A stretch of DNA of 64,000 nucleotides from Dyella kyungheensis. Lineage in GTDB: Bacteria; Pseudomonadota; Gammaproteobacteria; Xanthomonadales; Rhodanobacteraceae. Where the stretch lies: assembly GCF_016905005.1 (NCBI RefSeq), contig NZ_JADIKC010000001.1, positions 496,001 to 560,000 on the forward strand, written 5' to 3'. The notes below the pieces were generated by a model, which was given only the letters and a program-made list of their open reading frames with translations, made no database searches and was not told the origin of the DNA. A program made the translations under genes and the position numbers. Every line of letters begins with the position of its first letter. Within the stretch, counting starts at the first letter, position 1. Positions 45,933 to 54,865 of the stretch are shown here, piece after piece.

Positions 45933-46418
45933 TCAGTTGCGAGGGCAGCCAGCGTCCTCTTGCTCGCCGTCTTCGCCTTCCGCATCGTCTGCGGCTTGCA
46001 GCGCAAACATCCGGCCGTCCGTCATCTTCAACTCGCCCTCGTCGATCTGCTCGTTGTCGGCATCGACCGTGGTGAATACGGCGGTGACCAGTCCGGAGCC
46101 GGCAGGTCCTCGGATGCGGAAAGCGAATGAATCCTCGCGAGGATCGCTATTGGTGCGTGTGAAGTCGAGCGAAGCGCTTTCTATAGGGCCGATACAGCGC
46201 TGGATGATCGGCTGTTCGTTCATCGCTGCGACCGCCTGATCGGAGAACTCGCCCCAGCCGAACTTGAAGAACAGAAACGTCGCTACGCCTATCAGCAGCC
46301 CGAATCCGCATAGCACGCCAATAAGAATTCCTGCCCATAAGGGAAGGCGGCGCTTGCTCGCTGGCGGCGTGCGTTGGGGAATGGGCGGAGGTTCGGGAAA
46401 GGGTGCGGGTCCGAGCAT
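45933..46418 (-). CDS. membrane-anchored protein of unknown function
   Basis: This 161-residue protein has a Pro-rich cytoplasmic N-terminus (MLGPAPFPEPPPIPQRTPPA), one membrane helix (LWAGILIGVLCGFGLLIGVA, then TFLFF) and a small extracytoplasmic domain with FAFRIRGPAGSGLVTAVFTT and a very acidic tail (DDAEGEDGEQEDAGC). The fold pattern faintly resembles Coa1/Tim21-like domains, but I cannot assign it firmly. It is monocistronic and convergent with purA. Confidence 0.65.
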   Translation of the reverse strand: MLGPAPFPEPPPIPQRTPPASKRRLPLWAGILIGVLCGFGLLIGVATFLFFKFGWGEFSDQAVAAMNEQPIIQRCIGPIESASLDFTRTNSDPREDSFAFRIRGPAGSGLVTAVFTTVDADNEQIDEGELKMTDGRMFALQAADDAEGEDGEQEDAGCPRN

Positions 46419-46742
46419 GGCTAGGCTGTCCTTGCAGGCATTGAAATGGGACTGGCATATCGCGCCGGCTGTCGACAGCGATCGGCAAGTTGCAGCCTAG
46501 CAATGCATGCCATGCGTTGGGCAGTGGATTTCTCTTAAAGTGCGCCGGGCACGACCATGACGATCGATCCGTCGGATATTTGCTAATCGAAGCGCATTCG
46601 AGGGTACGGATGTCGAGGTGAGATCGGCCGGCCTGTGCGGCCCGCCACAGGCGACCGTTATCGCCCCAAAGCCCTCAAGAATTGCCTGATGTACTGCAGG
46701 GGCGTGGCGAGAAATGAGTGAGACGACCAAGTCACTGGGCGG
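46419..46742. other. intergenic region with no supported feature
   Basis: I see no convincing gene, RNA or repeat in this 324-bp stretch. It presumably holds the promoter of the leftward gene at 46418. Its short open frames lack ribosome-binding sites and familiar motifs. Confidence 0.5.
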
Positions 46743-47411
46743 TTAGCGCTTTCCACTGCACCTCCATTGATTGATCCCAGCTATCACCTTTCGATCAAGT
46801 TGACTCAACACCTCTGGTGACATGTTTTCTGAGCGAAAGGAATATTCAACGGCATAGTCACTAGCCAGTACTGCGCGACGGCACTTCAGTCCCGCAGGCC
46901 ATGACCTGTCGCCAGGGAGCGGTTTACTCTCGGCGCGGCAACTTGCGAGTAAGACATCGTCGTTAGAAAGTTGAAGCACGTCCCCTTGCTCGCCCCAGAC
47001 AGTATGGCTCCAGACATCCCACTGCATGCCGCGATGAACGACGAGTGCGTCGTTCTTGTCGGATTTTTGCATTTCGGTGGAAGGGGAGAGCGTTTCGCTC
47101 TTTAGCGTTGACTTGACGCCGAAATCAGACCACTTCTGTGAACGAAACGCGGAACGCTGTTCAACGACACCGCCGCCAATTGATGCGGGAAATGGGCATT
47201 GCTCTGCGTGTTGACCTGTCGCATCTTCGCAACCAGCAAATGCGAAGCCCTTCGGTGCCCAGGCGGGGTCATCGGGAACCCATGGCACACTTCGAACCTT
47301 CTGGCTCTCTGGCACACAGAAATCGCTGCTGACGCCGTCAAGTCGGTATCGCTCTGAAGACGAGCAGCCACTCGCGAGCATGACTGCGACAACGACGATT
47401 AACTTTCGCAT
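46743..47411 (-). CDS. putative lipoprotein of unknown function
   Basis: The protein has 222 residues from MRKLIVVVAVMLASGCSSSE, a lipoprotein signal with Cys at position 16. The mature domain has several cysteines (SDFCVPES, FAGCEDAT, QCPFPAS, LASCRAES, LKCRRAV, WRCSGKR) that could form disulfides. I do not recognise the family. GAGG six bases upstream favours the ATG at 47411; longer in-frame starts at 47423 and 47549 would add sequence derived from the upstream direct repeats. Base composition here is lower in GC than in the core genes, hinting at an acquired region. Confidence 0.65.
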   Translation of the reverse strand: MRKLIVVVAVMLASGCSSSERYRLDGVSSDFCVPESQKVRSVPWVPDDPAWAPKGFAFAGCEDATGQHAEQCPFPASIGGGVVEQRSAFRSQKWSDFGVKSTLKSETLSPSTEMQKSDKNDALVVHRGMQWDVWSHTVWGEQGDVLQLSNDDVLLASCRAESKPLPGDRSWPAGLKCRRAVLASDYAVEYSFRSENMSPEVLSQLDRKVIAGINQWRCSGKR

Positions 47412-47484
47412 TCTTGGCCTCATCAGTGCATGCAGGGACTCGCACCACTCATAGCGATCATCCAATAACCCGGATGATTCTGCC

Positions 47485-47550
47485 GAAAAAGTGCCAGGGA
47501 CAATCTCATGGAAAAAGTGCCATGGAAAAAGTGCCAGGGACAATTTCATG
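47485..47550. repeat. 26-bp direct repeats (GAAAAAGTGCCAGGGACAAT)
   Basis: Copies at 47485-47510 and 47525-47550 differ at one base. A 14-bp shortened copy (GAAAAAGTGCCATG) lies between at 47511-47524. Each unit ends TCATG or CATG. Confidence 0.9.
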
Positions 47551-47840
47551 AGTCTGCGTGCGCGTTTTTAAGCGCGCACTGCCTTCAGATCCTCTAATGG
47601 AATGGTGCTGACATTCGATCGGCTTGGCGCCGTCACGCACCACCTCGCCCAAGTGGACACTCATCTCGCCGATCCCTGACAGACGATGCCAACCCTGCTT
47701 GTTAGGGTCAGTCGGTCACTCGCGCTGTCGTGTTGCACGGTTTCGCGGATGACCATGACCACCAGGTCATGAGGCGCGGGCCGTGAGTGCTAGTAACACC
47801 CACGACCCGCTAACCATCACCAACTTAACGAGAGTTGATC

Positions 47841-48185
47841 ATGGCTATCCGCGATCATACGGTACGCATTCGCTCGTCCGTTCCCCCTGACGACACCCTC
47901 ACTCCTCCGCTTGGCGGCCCGTCATCCACTGCTGCGGCGTGGCCCGAAACTCTGCATCAAGGCACTCGCGGTGACATCGCTTTGGCGGTGCTCGCCCTCA
48001 CGCGCCTGCGTGTCGACAGCGAGCAATGCCGCCACGCGCAAGCGCGGGGATTCCCCGGCAGAGCGCTGCCATGGCCGCTTCCCGTGGCCGTCACCGCCAG
48101 CTTGGGCACCGCCATCCACTGCCTCCAGCAGTACGCCCGCCTGCTCGGTGACGAGCCTCGAGTGAACACCACACGCCTCCGATGA
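47841..48185 (+). CDS. hypothetical protein
   Basis: This 114-residue open frame starts MAIRDHTVRIRSSVPPDD after a weak GAGAG site. It has a helix-prone middle, GDIALAVLALTRLRVDSEQC, and no export signal. I recognise no domain. It lies in an accessory stretch just before a HigA-like gene in the same direction. It could be a small orphan gene or chance frame; the good GC-codon pattern in the middle gives it modest support. The 290 bp before it (47551-47840) hold only a short GTGCGCG / CGCGCAC hairpin near 47558. Confidence 0.4.
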   Translation: MAIRDHTVRIRSSVPPDDTLTPPLGGPSSTAAAWPETLHQGTRGDIALAVLALTRLRVDSEQCRHAQARGFPGRALPWPLPVAVTASLGTAIHCLQQYARLLGDEPRVNTTRLR

Positions 48186-48324
48186 TCGCCGTTACGGCGC
48201 ATCGGCCGGCAGGGCGATGCGCCACCCTCAGGCGATCACCGACGAAGCTGCCAAGCATTCACTGACACGGAGCGCTGTAAGCGCCTATCCGCTCTGCGGC
48301 CGTGTCCGACAGGGAGGAACCACC

Positions 48325-48639
48325 ATGGAACTGATCCAACTCACCCCGCACTCGGAAGTCGACCCCTCGCAACCCCTGCGAGCCCCTGGCGACATCCTGC
48401 TGCACGCCTACCTCATCCCCAACGCACTCAACCCCGCCCAACTCGCCCGTCGCACCGGCATACCCGCCCACCACATCAAAGCCCTCATCGCCGACACCCA
48501 CCCCATCACCCCCAAGAACGCCCTCCGCCTTTCCCTCACCTTCGACACCACCGCCTTTTACTGGCTGGCACTTCAGGCGCGGTACGATTTGGAAAGGGCG
48601 AAGCCCGTGGTCTGCGCCTATCGTCCGCTCGTTGACTAG
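48325..48639 (+). CDS. HigA-family antitoxin-like transcriptional regulator
   Basis: This 104-residue protein starts MELIQLTPHSEVDPSQPLRA and contains the typical HigA/VapI block PGDILLHAYLIPNALNPAQL, followed by a helix-turn-helix (ARRTGIPAHHIKALIADTHP) and ALRLSLTFDTTAFYWLALQA with YDLERAK. A strong GGGAGGA site precedes the ATG. HigA antitoxins normally follow a HigB ribonuclease gene; no HigB-like frame is present immediately upstream or downstream. It may be an orphan regulator or a remnant of a toxin-antitoxin pair. Confidence 0.8.
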   Translation: MELIQLTPHSEVDPSQPLRAPGDILLHAYLIPNALNPAQLARRTGIPAHHIKALIADTHPITPKNALRLSLTFDTTAFYWLALQARYDLERAKPVVCAYRPLVD

Positions 48640-48690
48640 GCGAGTAGCGAAAAGGGAAAGCAGGGGTGAGGAAACAGGGAGGGGCCGAGT

Positions 48691-48788
48691 GGACCAGAAA
48701 TCAGGAATGGTCCAACCTGTTCCCGTTATCCGTGTCCGAGAAATCGGGGGTAGTCCAGAAATCAGGGGTGATCCAACCTGAACCCGTT
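48691..48788. repeat. two degenerate 38-bp direct repeats
   Basis: Copies at 48691-48728 and 48751-48788 share CCAGAAATCAGG, then TCCAACCTG and CCCGTT. A partial third word (GAGAAATCGGGGGT) lies between. No gene covers them. Confidence 0.7.
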
Positions 48789-48821
48789 CTTCCGGACCCC
48801 GTTCTTCGTTCTTGGGTTTTC

Positions 48822-49043
48822 CTAAAGCGCGAGAAGGTTCCGCGCCGTCGGTGAATCCATCAGCAAATCCTCACCGAGGCGCTGAGCAAGCCTAACCACA
48901 TCATCAGTCCATCCGGGAGCATCACCCTTGGGAAGTTCTAGCTCGGTATAAAGAACTTTCTCTCCATCTGGCATGACGCGAAAAAGGCGCACGCATCGTT
49001 TATCTGGATCAATAGTTACTAGGTGGTCGTGAGCTGAGTTCAT
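48822..49043 (-). CDS. small protein directly downstream of the RHS gene, candidate immunity protein
   Basis: This 73-residue cytoplasmic protein starts MNSAHDHLVTIDPDKRCVRL and shows a beta-rich first half (FRVMPDGEKVLYTELEL) and helical second half (DDVVRLAQRLGEDLLMD). Its ATG lies 2 bp after the RHS stop codon, on the same strand, which is the standard position of an immunity gene for a polymorphic toxin. No family recognised; role as immunity factor is inferred from position alone. Confidence 0.6.
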   Translation of the reverse strand: MNSAHDHLVTIDPDKRCVRLFRVMPDGEKVLYTELELPKGDAPGWTDDVVRLAQRLGEDLLMDSPTARNLLAL

Positions 49044-49045
49044 CG

Positions 49046-52000
49046 TTAGTTATTCCAAGTATTCAATGGGGGAATTGGCGCACCTCTCAAGCAAGCCGCG
49101 TAACGCTCCGATGCTGACGCATGACACGCTGCTCCAGCGGCTGCACCTCGCCTGCGCGATATGCCATTGCACGTCTGCGTATCGGTTGCATAGAGCGCAT
49201 TGCATTTACTCTCATCGCCGCGTGGGCACTGCCCCGGAGGTGGATTCGGTTCATCCGCACATGAATCTGCCGTACTACGCGGAATGATGCACCCGGCAAT
49301 TACGCATGCTGCACCAGAGAACGGGTTTGAGCCACAGAAGGTGGCGACCGCCGACATAACTCCAACGGGGCTCGGCACACGCGGCCCTGTAATCGGATCG
49401 GTGATTGGCACCGGACGTACACCGGGACTCATTGGCCCAGGCGAAGCAACTGGAACCGCAAACCCACCTTGTTGCGCAGTGGTTGCTTGTTGACCATCGG
49501 GATCGAAGTACAGCAACGGGTTGTTCAACCCGTAGACGTACAGTCCCATACCGCCATTGATGCCCGACGGATCAGGCTGCGGAAACTGTCCCGTCGTCGA
49601 TTCGTAGTAGCGCGCGCCGTTGTAATTGAGGCCCGTCTCCACATCGAAGTACTGGCCGGGGAACCGCAGATTGTAGGAGTAGCCACTCGCACTTGAGGGC
49701 TGCTGCTCACCAAAGGCATTCCCTTGGTAGGCGAGCTGCCAGACAGAAGCCCCTGTTGCGTCCGCGACCGCTCTGGGCGTACTGAGTCCGTCAGCATGCA
49801 CGTAGTTCACCGTGCTGACACCGCTGGTCGTGTCCACCACGGCGACAGGCAGATCACCGAGCCAAATATAGTCACGCGCGGTGCTACCGTACTCGCCAAC
49901 TAGCTGACTGGCTTCGTCGTACGCAAAACGCTGGCTGCCAGCGGCAGGGAACGTCACCACCTTCGCCGTACGCTGCCCCAGCGCGTTGTACGTATACGTT
50001 CCCACCGTGCTGCCATCTCGCTGCACGACTGTCATGCGGTTACGACCGTTGTAGCCGTAACCAAACGTGCTGCCGCCGATCGCGCTGCCCGTGGTATTGC
50101 CATCGGCGTCATAAGCGCGCGAGGCGTTGCCGATGCTGGCCAGGTGATGTGTTCCGGTCTGATAGGTGTAGACGCCTGTTGCAAGGCCGCTGGCAGTCTT
50201 GCTCAAACGGTCGCCGGACTTTCTGTACGTATAGGCCTCTTCGACATTGCCGCTGCCATCGGTCAAGTCGGTGAGGCGATACAGCGGGTCGTAGCTGTAG
50301 GACTCCGTGGCTGGATTGGCCCCAGGGGCATTGCCCAGGGCGGTGATGTTGCCCATCGCGTCGCGGGCGAAATGCAGGTTCAGTGCCGGGCTTACGACGT
50401 CGGTGAGGGCGTAGTTGGCGTCGTAGGTGCGGGTGATGGTTTGGCCGTTGCCCAGCGTGTAGCTGGCGATGGGGCCGAAGGGTAGGTAGCTGATGGCGGT
50501 GACTACGTTGCCGGCCCCCGCACCGCTGGTGCCTGGGGGCAGGGCGGTGACGCCGCTGATGCGGCCGGCCGCGTCGCGGCTGTACTGGATGGACGTGCCG
50601 GCTGGGGTCACCGTGCTGGCGAGGCGGTCGGCCAGGGTGTAGCCGTAGGTAGTGACGTCGGTGACGGTGCCCTGCGTCTGGCTCTTGCGCGTGACGTTGC
50701 CGTGCGCGTCGTAGCAGTACACGGTGGTGACGGCCGTTTCGATGATGCGGGTGAGGTGACCGATCGGATACGAGGCCGGACAGCCCGTGACGCTATTGGG
50801 CTCGTCGTAGCCATAGGCCACGTTGAGCGTGCCATCGGCATAGGTGGTGGCGGTGCGACGGTTGAGCGCGTCGTAGGTGCTGTTGCTTACCACGCCCTTG
50901 GCGTCCGTGCGCTGCGTGACATTGCCCGCTGCATCGTAGACGTAAGCGGTGCCGCCCGTGTCGGGGCTCTGCACGCCGGTCGCGTTGCCCAAGCCGTCGT
51001 AGCTGTAGGTGGTGTTGAGCCCATCCGGATCGCCCACGCCTTCCAGGCGATCATTGGCGTCGTAGGCAAACACGCTTTGCGTGTTCTGCGTGGCGGTATC
51101 GGTGCCGTTGTAGTTGTCGATGGTGCTGATCAGGCGGTTCAGCCCGTCATAGCCCTGTTTGCGCTGCACGCCCAGCGCGTCGGCGGTGTGCATCAGGTTG
51201 CCGTTGGCGTCGTAGCTGTCGCTGTAGCGGGCGTTGAAGACGGCGTGGCTAAGGCCGTCGGTGATCTGAGTGAGCTGGCCAAGCGTGTTGTACGTGCGCG
51301 AGAGCGTGCGACGCACCGTGCCGCTGGGATCGAAGGTCTGTTCCTGCGTCTTGTTGCCCGCCGCATCCAACGTGTAGTGGATGCGGTCGCCTAAAGCATC
51401 GCTGATGTCGGTGAGGCGATGGGCGGCGTCGTAGGTGTAGTTGACCGCGACACCGTCGGCGTCCGTGATCGAGGCCACCGAACCGTAGGGCGTATAGCCT
51501 ATGGTGGTCACCGCATCGCCGGAGGAAGGCGTGCCATTGCTGTTGGCGTGCACGGTGCGCGTGAGCAGCCAACCGCGTGGACTATAGGTGCGATCGGTGA
51601 TCACACCATTGGCATCAGACTGACGCACCACGCGGCCGTTCTTGTCGTAGACGCTGTAGGTGGTGACCTGGCCGAGCGCGTTGGTCACTTGGTAGAGATC
51701 ACCTGCTCGATGACAGGCGCCGCCCGGCGTGCCGCAGCCGGATTCGTCGGTGGCGAGGTAGTAGCTGTAGCTGGTGGCATCCGAGACGTCGGTGCGCGGG
51801 CCATCGACCGAAAGCGGCAGGCCGATGAGGGGGCATTGCGTGGTGTCGACGGCGGTGCAGTAGGTGTAGCGCGATTGGCGCACGCCGGCGGGAGCGTTGG
51901 CGCTGCTGCCGCAGGTGTAACTGGTGGCGCCGGTGACTAATGGATCAGCAGAGCAACGCGCGGTGGCTTGGCCGAAGGTGTTGTAGATCCACGCGTCGTA

Positions 52001-53596
52001 GGCGACGGTGGTGCCATTGTTGTCGAGGACGGTACGGGTCAGCGGAACGCGGAGGGTGGTGTTCCAGGTGAAGTTCGTGGTGCGTTGGTTGCTCGTGCCC
52101 TGGGCATCAATCTGCTGCGTCAACAAACCTGCACTGCTGTAACTGGTCGTCGTGATATTGCCGTTGAAATCCGTAGCGCTCGCCGGATAACCGTTCGTAT
52201 CGAATGTCTGTGCCTGATAGGGCTGACCACAAGCCTGACCACAAAACGCACTTGCCGCACTGACTTTCATCGTGCCGACCGAATTGGAGAAGCTAAGCGT
52301 GCTCGTTACGCCGGTCGGATAGGTCACGGTGGCGCTCAGGCCATTGGGGGCGTAGCTGATCGTATTCAGCTCCGCCCCCAAACCATGTTGAGAGGACGTG
52401 GCACGCCCATTGGCCTGATACGTAAATGTCGCAAACCGGCCGCTGCCCTCGTCGACGATGCCCGTGAGCTTGCCTTGATTGCTGCCGGCAACGCTGTAAG
52501 CGCTCTCGTCGTAGAGATACTGCCTGACACTCCCGTCCGGATAAGTCACCGTGCTCAGGTAGTTATTTGCGTTGTAGGCGTAGCCAACGGTCCGGGCGTC
52601 AGGCAACGTAATCGAGACGATGCGGAGTTGATCGTCGTATCCGATGGTCGATACTCGCCCCGTCGTATCCGTGAGTGTCCGAAGCAGCGTGGCCGGCAGC
52701 GGATTGCCGGCAGATGATAGTTCCCCGCCGATTGTGTAGCCCAGAGTCACCAGAGTTCGATTGCCATCAGCAATCGAGATCAACGCCCCTGTCGGCGAGT
52801 AGTTTTCATAAAGCTGTGTTTCAGCCACGTGAAGCGTCCAGCCCGCCACTGCACCGCTGATGTTGTCAATTTCGGTTAGCGTATCGGCGATATCACTATC
52901 GGCTATCCACGCGCCATTGACCTTCTTGAAGGTCAATTCACGGCCGGACTCGCGCGCTACGACCGCACTGCTTCCGTTGCTATTGCTAAGGGCCAAGATG
53001 GTACGGTCGTACCCCGAGAGCCACGAAGCTCCAAGGTTGGACGCACGCACTTGATTGTCACTGTTGTAGTAGCGAGTGATTGAGACGTTGCCATAGGCAG
53101 CGTCGGATTCAGGCTGATATTTGTTGCCCGTCCCAACATTGATCGGATTGCCAACTTTCACGCGGCTCGCGACGGTATCGCAGCCGCATCCTTCGTTTTT
53201 AACGGGAACATAAGGTACGCATGTCGCGCTCATCGGCGTGCACATGCTCACAATAGGAAAATAGAGATATAGGGGCGTCCCCATGAGCCCGTTGCAACCT
53301 GTCGTTCCGGGACTCGGATTTCTGACGCAGTACGCCTGCATAGGCGTAACGGTATTAATGTTCCATGGGAAGCATGCCAGCTGGACGAGCTTATAGGTGC
53401 TGGGGTTTTTGGAGTAGCTGTTTTGGCTGTTTGACCAAGACATATCACCCCAACAGGCCGCCAATGCGGCGGCGCGGCTGGGATAGGTCATCGTAGGATA
53501 GGGTGGGGAGCCTTGAGCCAATGCTTCGTTGTCTCTACTAGCCAACCATACACAGCACAAGATCGCCACTAGCATGGCGATGCGCAGAAACTTCAT
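49046..53596 (-). CDS. RHS-repeat protein with Cys-rich C-terminal tail
   Basis: This protein of about 1516 residues has a signal peptide (MKFLRIAMLVAILCCVWLA) and a Cys-containing N-terminal region. Some 20 or more YD/RHS repeats follow (for example TYDGLGNATGVQSPDTGG, AYDANDRLEGVGDPDG). The RHS core ends in RFPGQYFDVETGLNYNGARY and YVYGLNNPLLYFDPDGQQ. After it come a Pro-rich linker and about 60 residues with regularly spaced cysteines (ESKCNALYATDTQTCNG, GAACHASASERYAACLRG). RHS shells encapsulate C-terminal toxins or act as adhesins; the tail is the candidate effector but is very short. AGGGGAAA eight bases upstream sets the start. GC content is lower than in the core genes. Confidence 0.88.
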   Translation of the reverse strand: MKFLRIAMLVAILCCVWLASRDNEALAQGSPPYPTMTYPSRAAALAACWGDMSWSNSQNSYSKNPSTYKLVQLACFPWNINTVTPMQAYCVRNPSPGTTGCNGLMGTPLYLYFPIVSMCTPMSATCVPYVPVKNEGCGCDTVASRVKVGNPINVGTGNKYQPESDAAYGNVSITRYYNSDNQVRASNLGASWLSGYDRTILALSNSNGSSAVVARESGRELTFKKVNGAWIADSDIADTLTEIDNISGAVAGWTLHVAETQLYENYSPTGALISIADGNRTLVTLGYTIGGELSSAGNPLPATLLRTLTDTTGRVSTIGYDDQLRIVSITLPDARTVGYAYNANNYLSTVTYPDGSVRQYLYDESAYSVAGSNQGKLTGIVDEGSGRFATFTYQANGRATSSQHGLGAELNTISYAPNGLSATVTYPTGVTSTLSFSNSVGTMKVSAASAFCGQACGQPYQAQTFDTNGYPASATDFNGNITTTSYSSAGLLTQQIDAQGTSNQRTTNFTWNTTLRVPLTRTVLDNNGTTVAYDAWIYNTFGQATARCSADPLVTGATSYTCGSSANAPAGVRQSRYTYCTAVDTTQCPLIGLPLSVDGPRTDVSDATSYSYYLATDESGCGTPGGACHRAGDLYQVTNALGQVTTYSVYDKNGRVVRQSDANGVITDRTYSPRGWLLTRTVHANSNGTPSSGDAVTTIGYTPYGSVASITDADGVAVNYTYDAAHRLTDISDALGDRIHYTLDAAGNKTQEQTFDPSGTVRRTLSRTYNTLGQLTQITDGLSHAVFNARYSDSYDANGNLMHTADALGVQRKQGYDGLNRLISTIDNYNGTDTATQNTQSVFAYDANDRLEGVGDPDGLNTTYSYDGLGNATGVQSPDTGGTAYVYDAAGNVTQRTDAKGVVSNSTYDALNRRTATTYADGTLNVAYGYDEPNSVTGCPASYPIGHLTRIIETAVTTVYCYDAHGNVTRKSQTQGTVTDVTTYGYTLADRLASTVTPAGTSIQYSRDAAGRISGVTALPPGTSGAGAGNVVTAISYLPFGPIASYTLGNGQTITRTYDANYALTDVVSPALNLHFARDAMGNITALGNAPGANPATESYSYDPLYRLTDLTDGSGNVEEAYTYRKSGDRLSKTASGLATGVYTYQTGTHHLASIGNASRAYDADGNTTGSAIGGSTFGYGYNGRNRMTVVQRDGSTVGTYTYNALGQRTAKVVTFPAAGSQRFAYDEASQLVGEYGSTARDYIWLGDLPVAVVDTTSGVSTVNYVHADGLSTPRAVADATGASVWQLAYQGNAFGEQQPSSASGYSYNLRFPGQYFDVETGLNYNGARYYESTTGQFPQPDPSGINGGMGLYVYGLNNPLLYFDPDGQQATTAQQGGFAVPVASPGPMSPGVRPVPITDPITGPRVPSPVGVMSAVATFCGSNPFSGAACVIAGCIIPRSTADSCADEPNPPPGQCPRGDESKCNALYATDTQTCNGISRRRGAAAGAACHASASERYAACLRGAPIPPLNTWNN

Positions 53597-54051
53597 GCAT
53601 TTCCCCTGTATGGCTTCCAAACTGTCTTCGCGTTCTTCTGAGCGTAATCACTGGCGTTCTATCAAATTTAGTTGCGCTTCCACTAGCTTGGTTGCGTGAA
53701 TCAAGTCACATTTTGTGCCGCAATACTCCTTAGAGACGATGGGCATACACCGTAGATCCGGATTGCGTGGTCGCGGATACGATGCTTCCGCCGCCAAGCG
53801 TGGGGAGGAACTAGGTGAGTCGCCCGACATGGCTGCCGGCATGGCCGAGGCTGGAAGGCCGAGGCTGGAGCGGGAATCGGGCGGCACGGCGCGCGTGCAG
53901 ACAGTCGACTCACGGATTGCGAAAGGCCAGGCCAGAGTGCACTTTTCTTTGGATGGATTGAATGGCCGAAACCAACTTCCTCGGGCAGTAGTTGTGCGAG
54001 GAACGCGGTCTGATAGGCAATCATTCCAAGCGCAAGCAGATCACCATCAAA
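53597..54051. other. RHS upstream region without a supported gene
   Basis: This roughly 450-bp region between the RHS start and the tRNA terminator has open frames on both strands, but none has a ribosome-binding site or recognisable domain. The first 100 bp are AT-richer and probably hold the RHS promoter. The part from 53800 on contains short CCGAGGCTGGA duplications. Confidence 0.5.
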
Positions 54052-54083
54052 CACAAAAAAAGGCCCGACAAAAGTCGGGCCTT
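54052..54083 (-). terminator. intrinsic terminator of the tRNA-Leu gene
   Basis: A stem AAGGCCCGAC / GTCGGGCCTT with a 4-nt loop is followed, in the leftward direction, by a run of Ts (A-run at 54052-54060 on the plus strand). Confidence 0.92.
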
Positions 54084-54096
54084 TTCTTTTAAAACC

Positions 54097-54182
54097 TGGT
54101 ACCGGTGATAGGACTCGAACCTACACGACATCGCTGCCAGTGGATTTTGAGTCCACCGCGTCTACCATTCCGCCACACCGGC
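54097..54182 (-). tRNA. tRNA-Leu (anticodon CAA)
   Basis: This 86-nt gene on the minus strand begins GCCGGTGTGGCGGAATGG. It has the D-loop GGTAGAC, the anticodon arm GTGGACTCAAAATCCAC with loop CTCAAAA (anticodon CAA), a long class II variable arm (TGGCAGCGATGTCG), the T-loop GGTTCGAGTCC and an encoded CCA end. The first acceptor pair would be G-U. It borders the accessory stretch on its right, a common integration site. Confidence 0.95.
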
Positions 54183-54207
54183 ACTGCAGCGACGCATTAT
54201 GCCGGGT

Positions 54208-54786
54208 TCAGTGGACCGGGTCGAGTCCCAGTTGGCGGTCGGTGCGCTGGTACTGGTTGTGGCCCAGGGGCTGGAAGACGGCGCAGTGGGTCATGGCGCC
54301 GGAGTAGATGTGCAGGCTCACGGCCACGGCGTCGTCGCTAGGGTTGCGGATGGTGTGGTACTCGTGGGGCGGGATCAGGCTGCCGGCGGAGCCGGGGCCG
54401 GCCTGGATGGAGCCCACGGGCTGGAAGCAGTAGTGGCCGTCTTCGTCGGCGAGGCGCTCGTACTGGACTACTTCCAGCGCGCCGCTCCATACGCCTTCCA
54501 CGCACCACATGCCGCAATGGTCGTGGATGGGGGTGCCCTGGCCGGGTCCCCAGGTCATCGCCACCACGCAGTAGCCGTGGTCCTCGCTGCGGTAGAGCTC
54601 GCGGCGGGCGTAGCGGCCTTCGGCGGTTTCGAAGACGCATTCGGGAAGCGTCACGGTCTGGCTGCGGATGAGGCTGCACAGGCTGTTGCGGAGGCTGTCC
54701 GTGACGGCTCGGGTGGTGTCCTGAGACACGGCGGCATCGATGGCGTCGATGAGCTTGCGGGAGCCGGGGAAATCCAGGGTAAGCAT
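54208..54786 (-). CDS. cysteine dioxygenase-family thiol dioxygenase
   Basis: This 192-residue cupin has iron-binding histidines in GTPIHDHCGMWCVEGVW (the HDH pair) and VSLHIYSGAM; PPHEYHTIRNPS is also conserved. It belongs to the cysteine dioxygenase type I family, which oxidises cysteine (or 3-mercaptopropionate in some bacterial members) to a sulfinic acid. The YHTI and HCGMW context fits the bacterial branch, but the exact thiol substrate cannot be told. It lies downstream of metX in the same direction after a long inverted repeat. Confidence 0.88.
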   Translation of the reverse strand: MLTLDFPGSRKLIDAIDAAVSQDTTRAVTDSLRNSLCSLIRSQTVTLPECVFETAEGRYARRELYRSEDHGYCVVAMTWGPGQGTPIHDHCGMWCVEGVWSGALEVVQYERLADEDGHYCFQPVGSIQAGPGSAGSLIPPHEYHTIRNPSDDAVAVSLHIYSGAMTHCAVFQPLGHNQYQRTDRQLGLDPVH

Positions 54787-54865
54787 GGCGTTCTCGAGGG
54801 TTCGAACTACGCCCCCATCTTAGCAGCGCCCGCCCGAGGGCGCAGTTAAGGGGGCTCTAATCAGC

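Noticed and set aside
53715-54092. Plus-strand open frame of 125 codons before the tRNA gene
   Set aside because: It runs through the tRNA terminator, has no ribosome-binding site and no recognisable motif.
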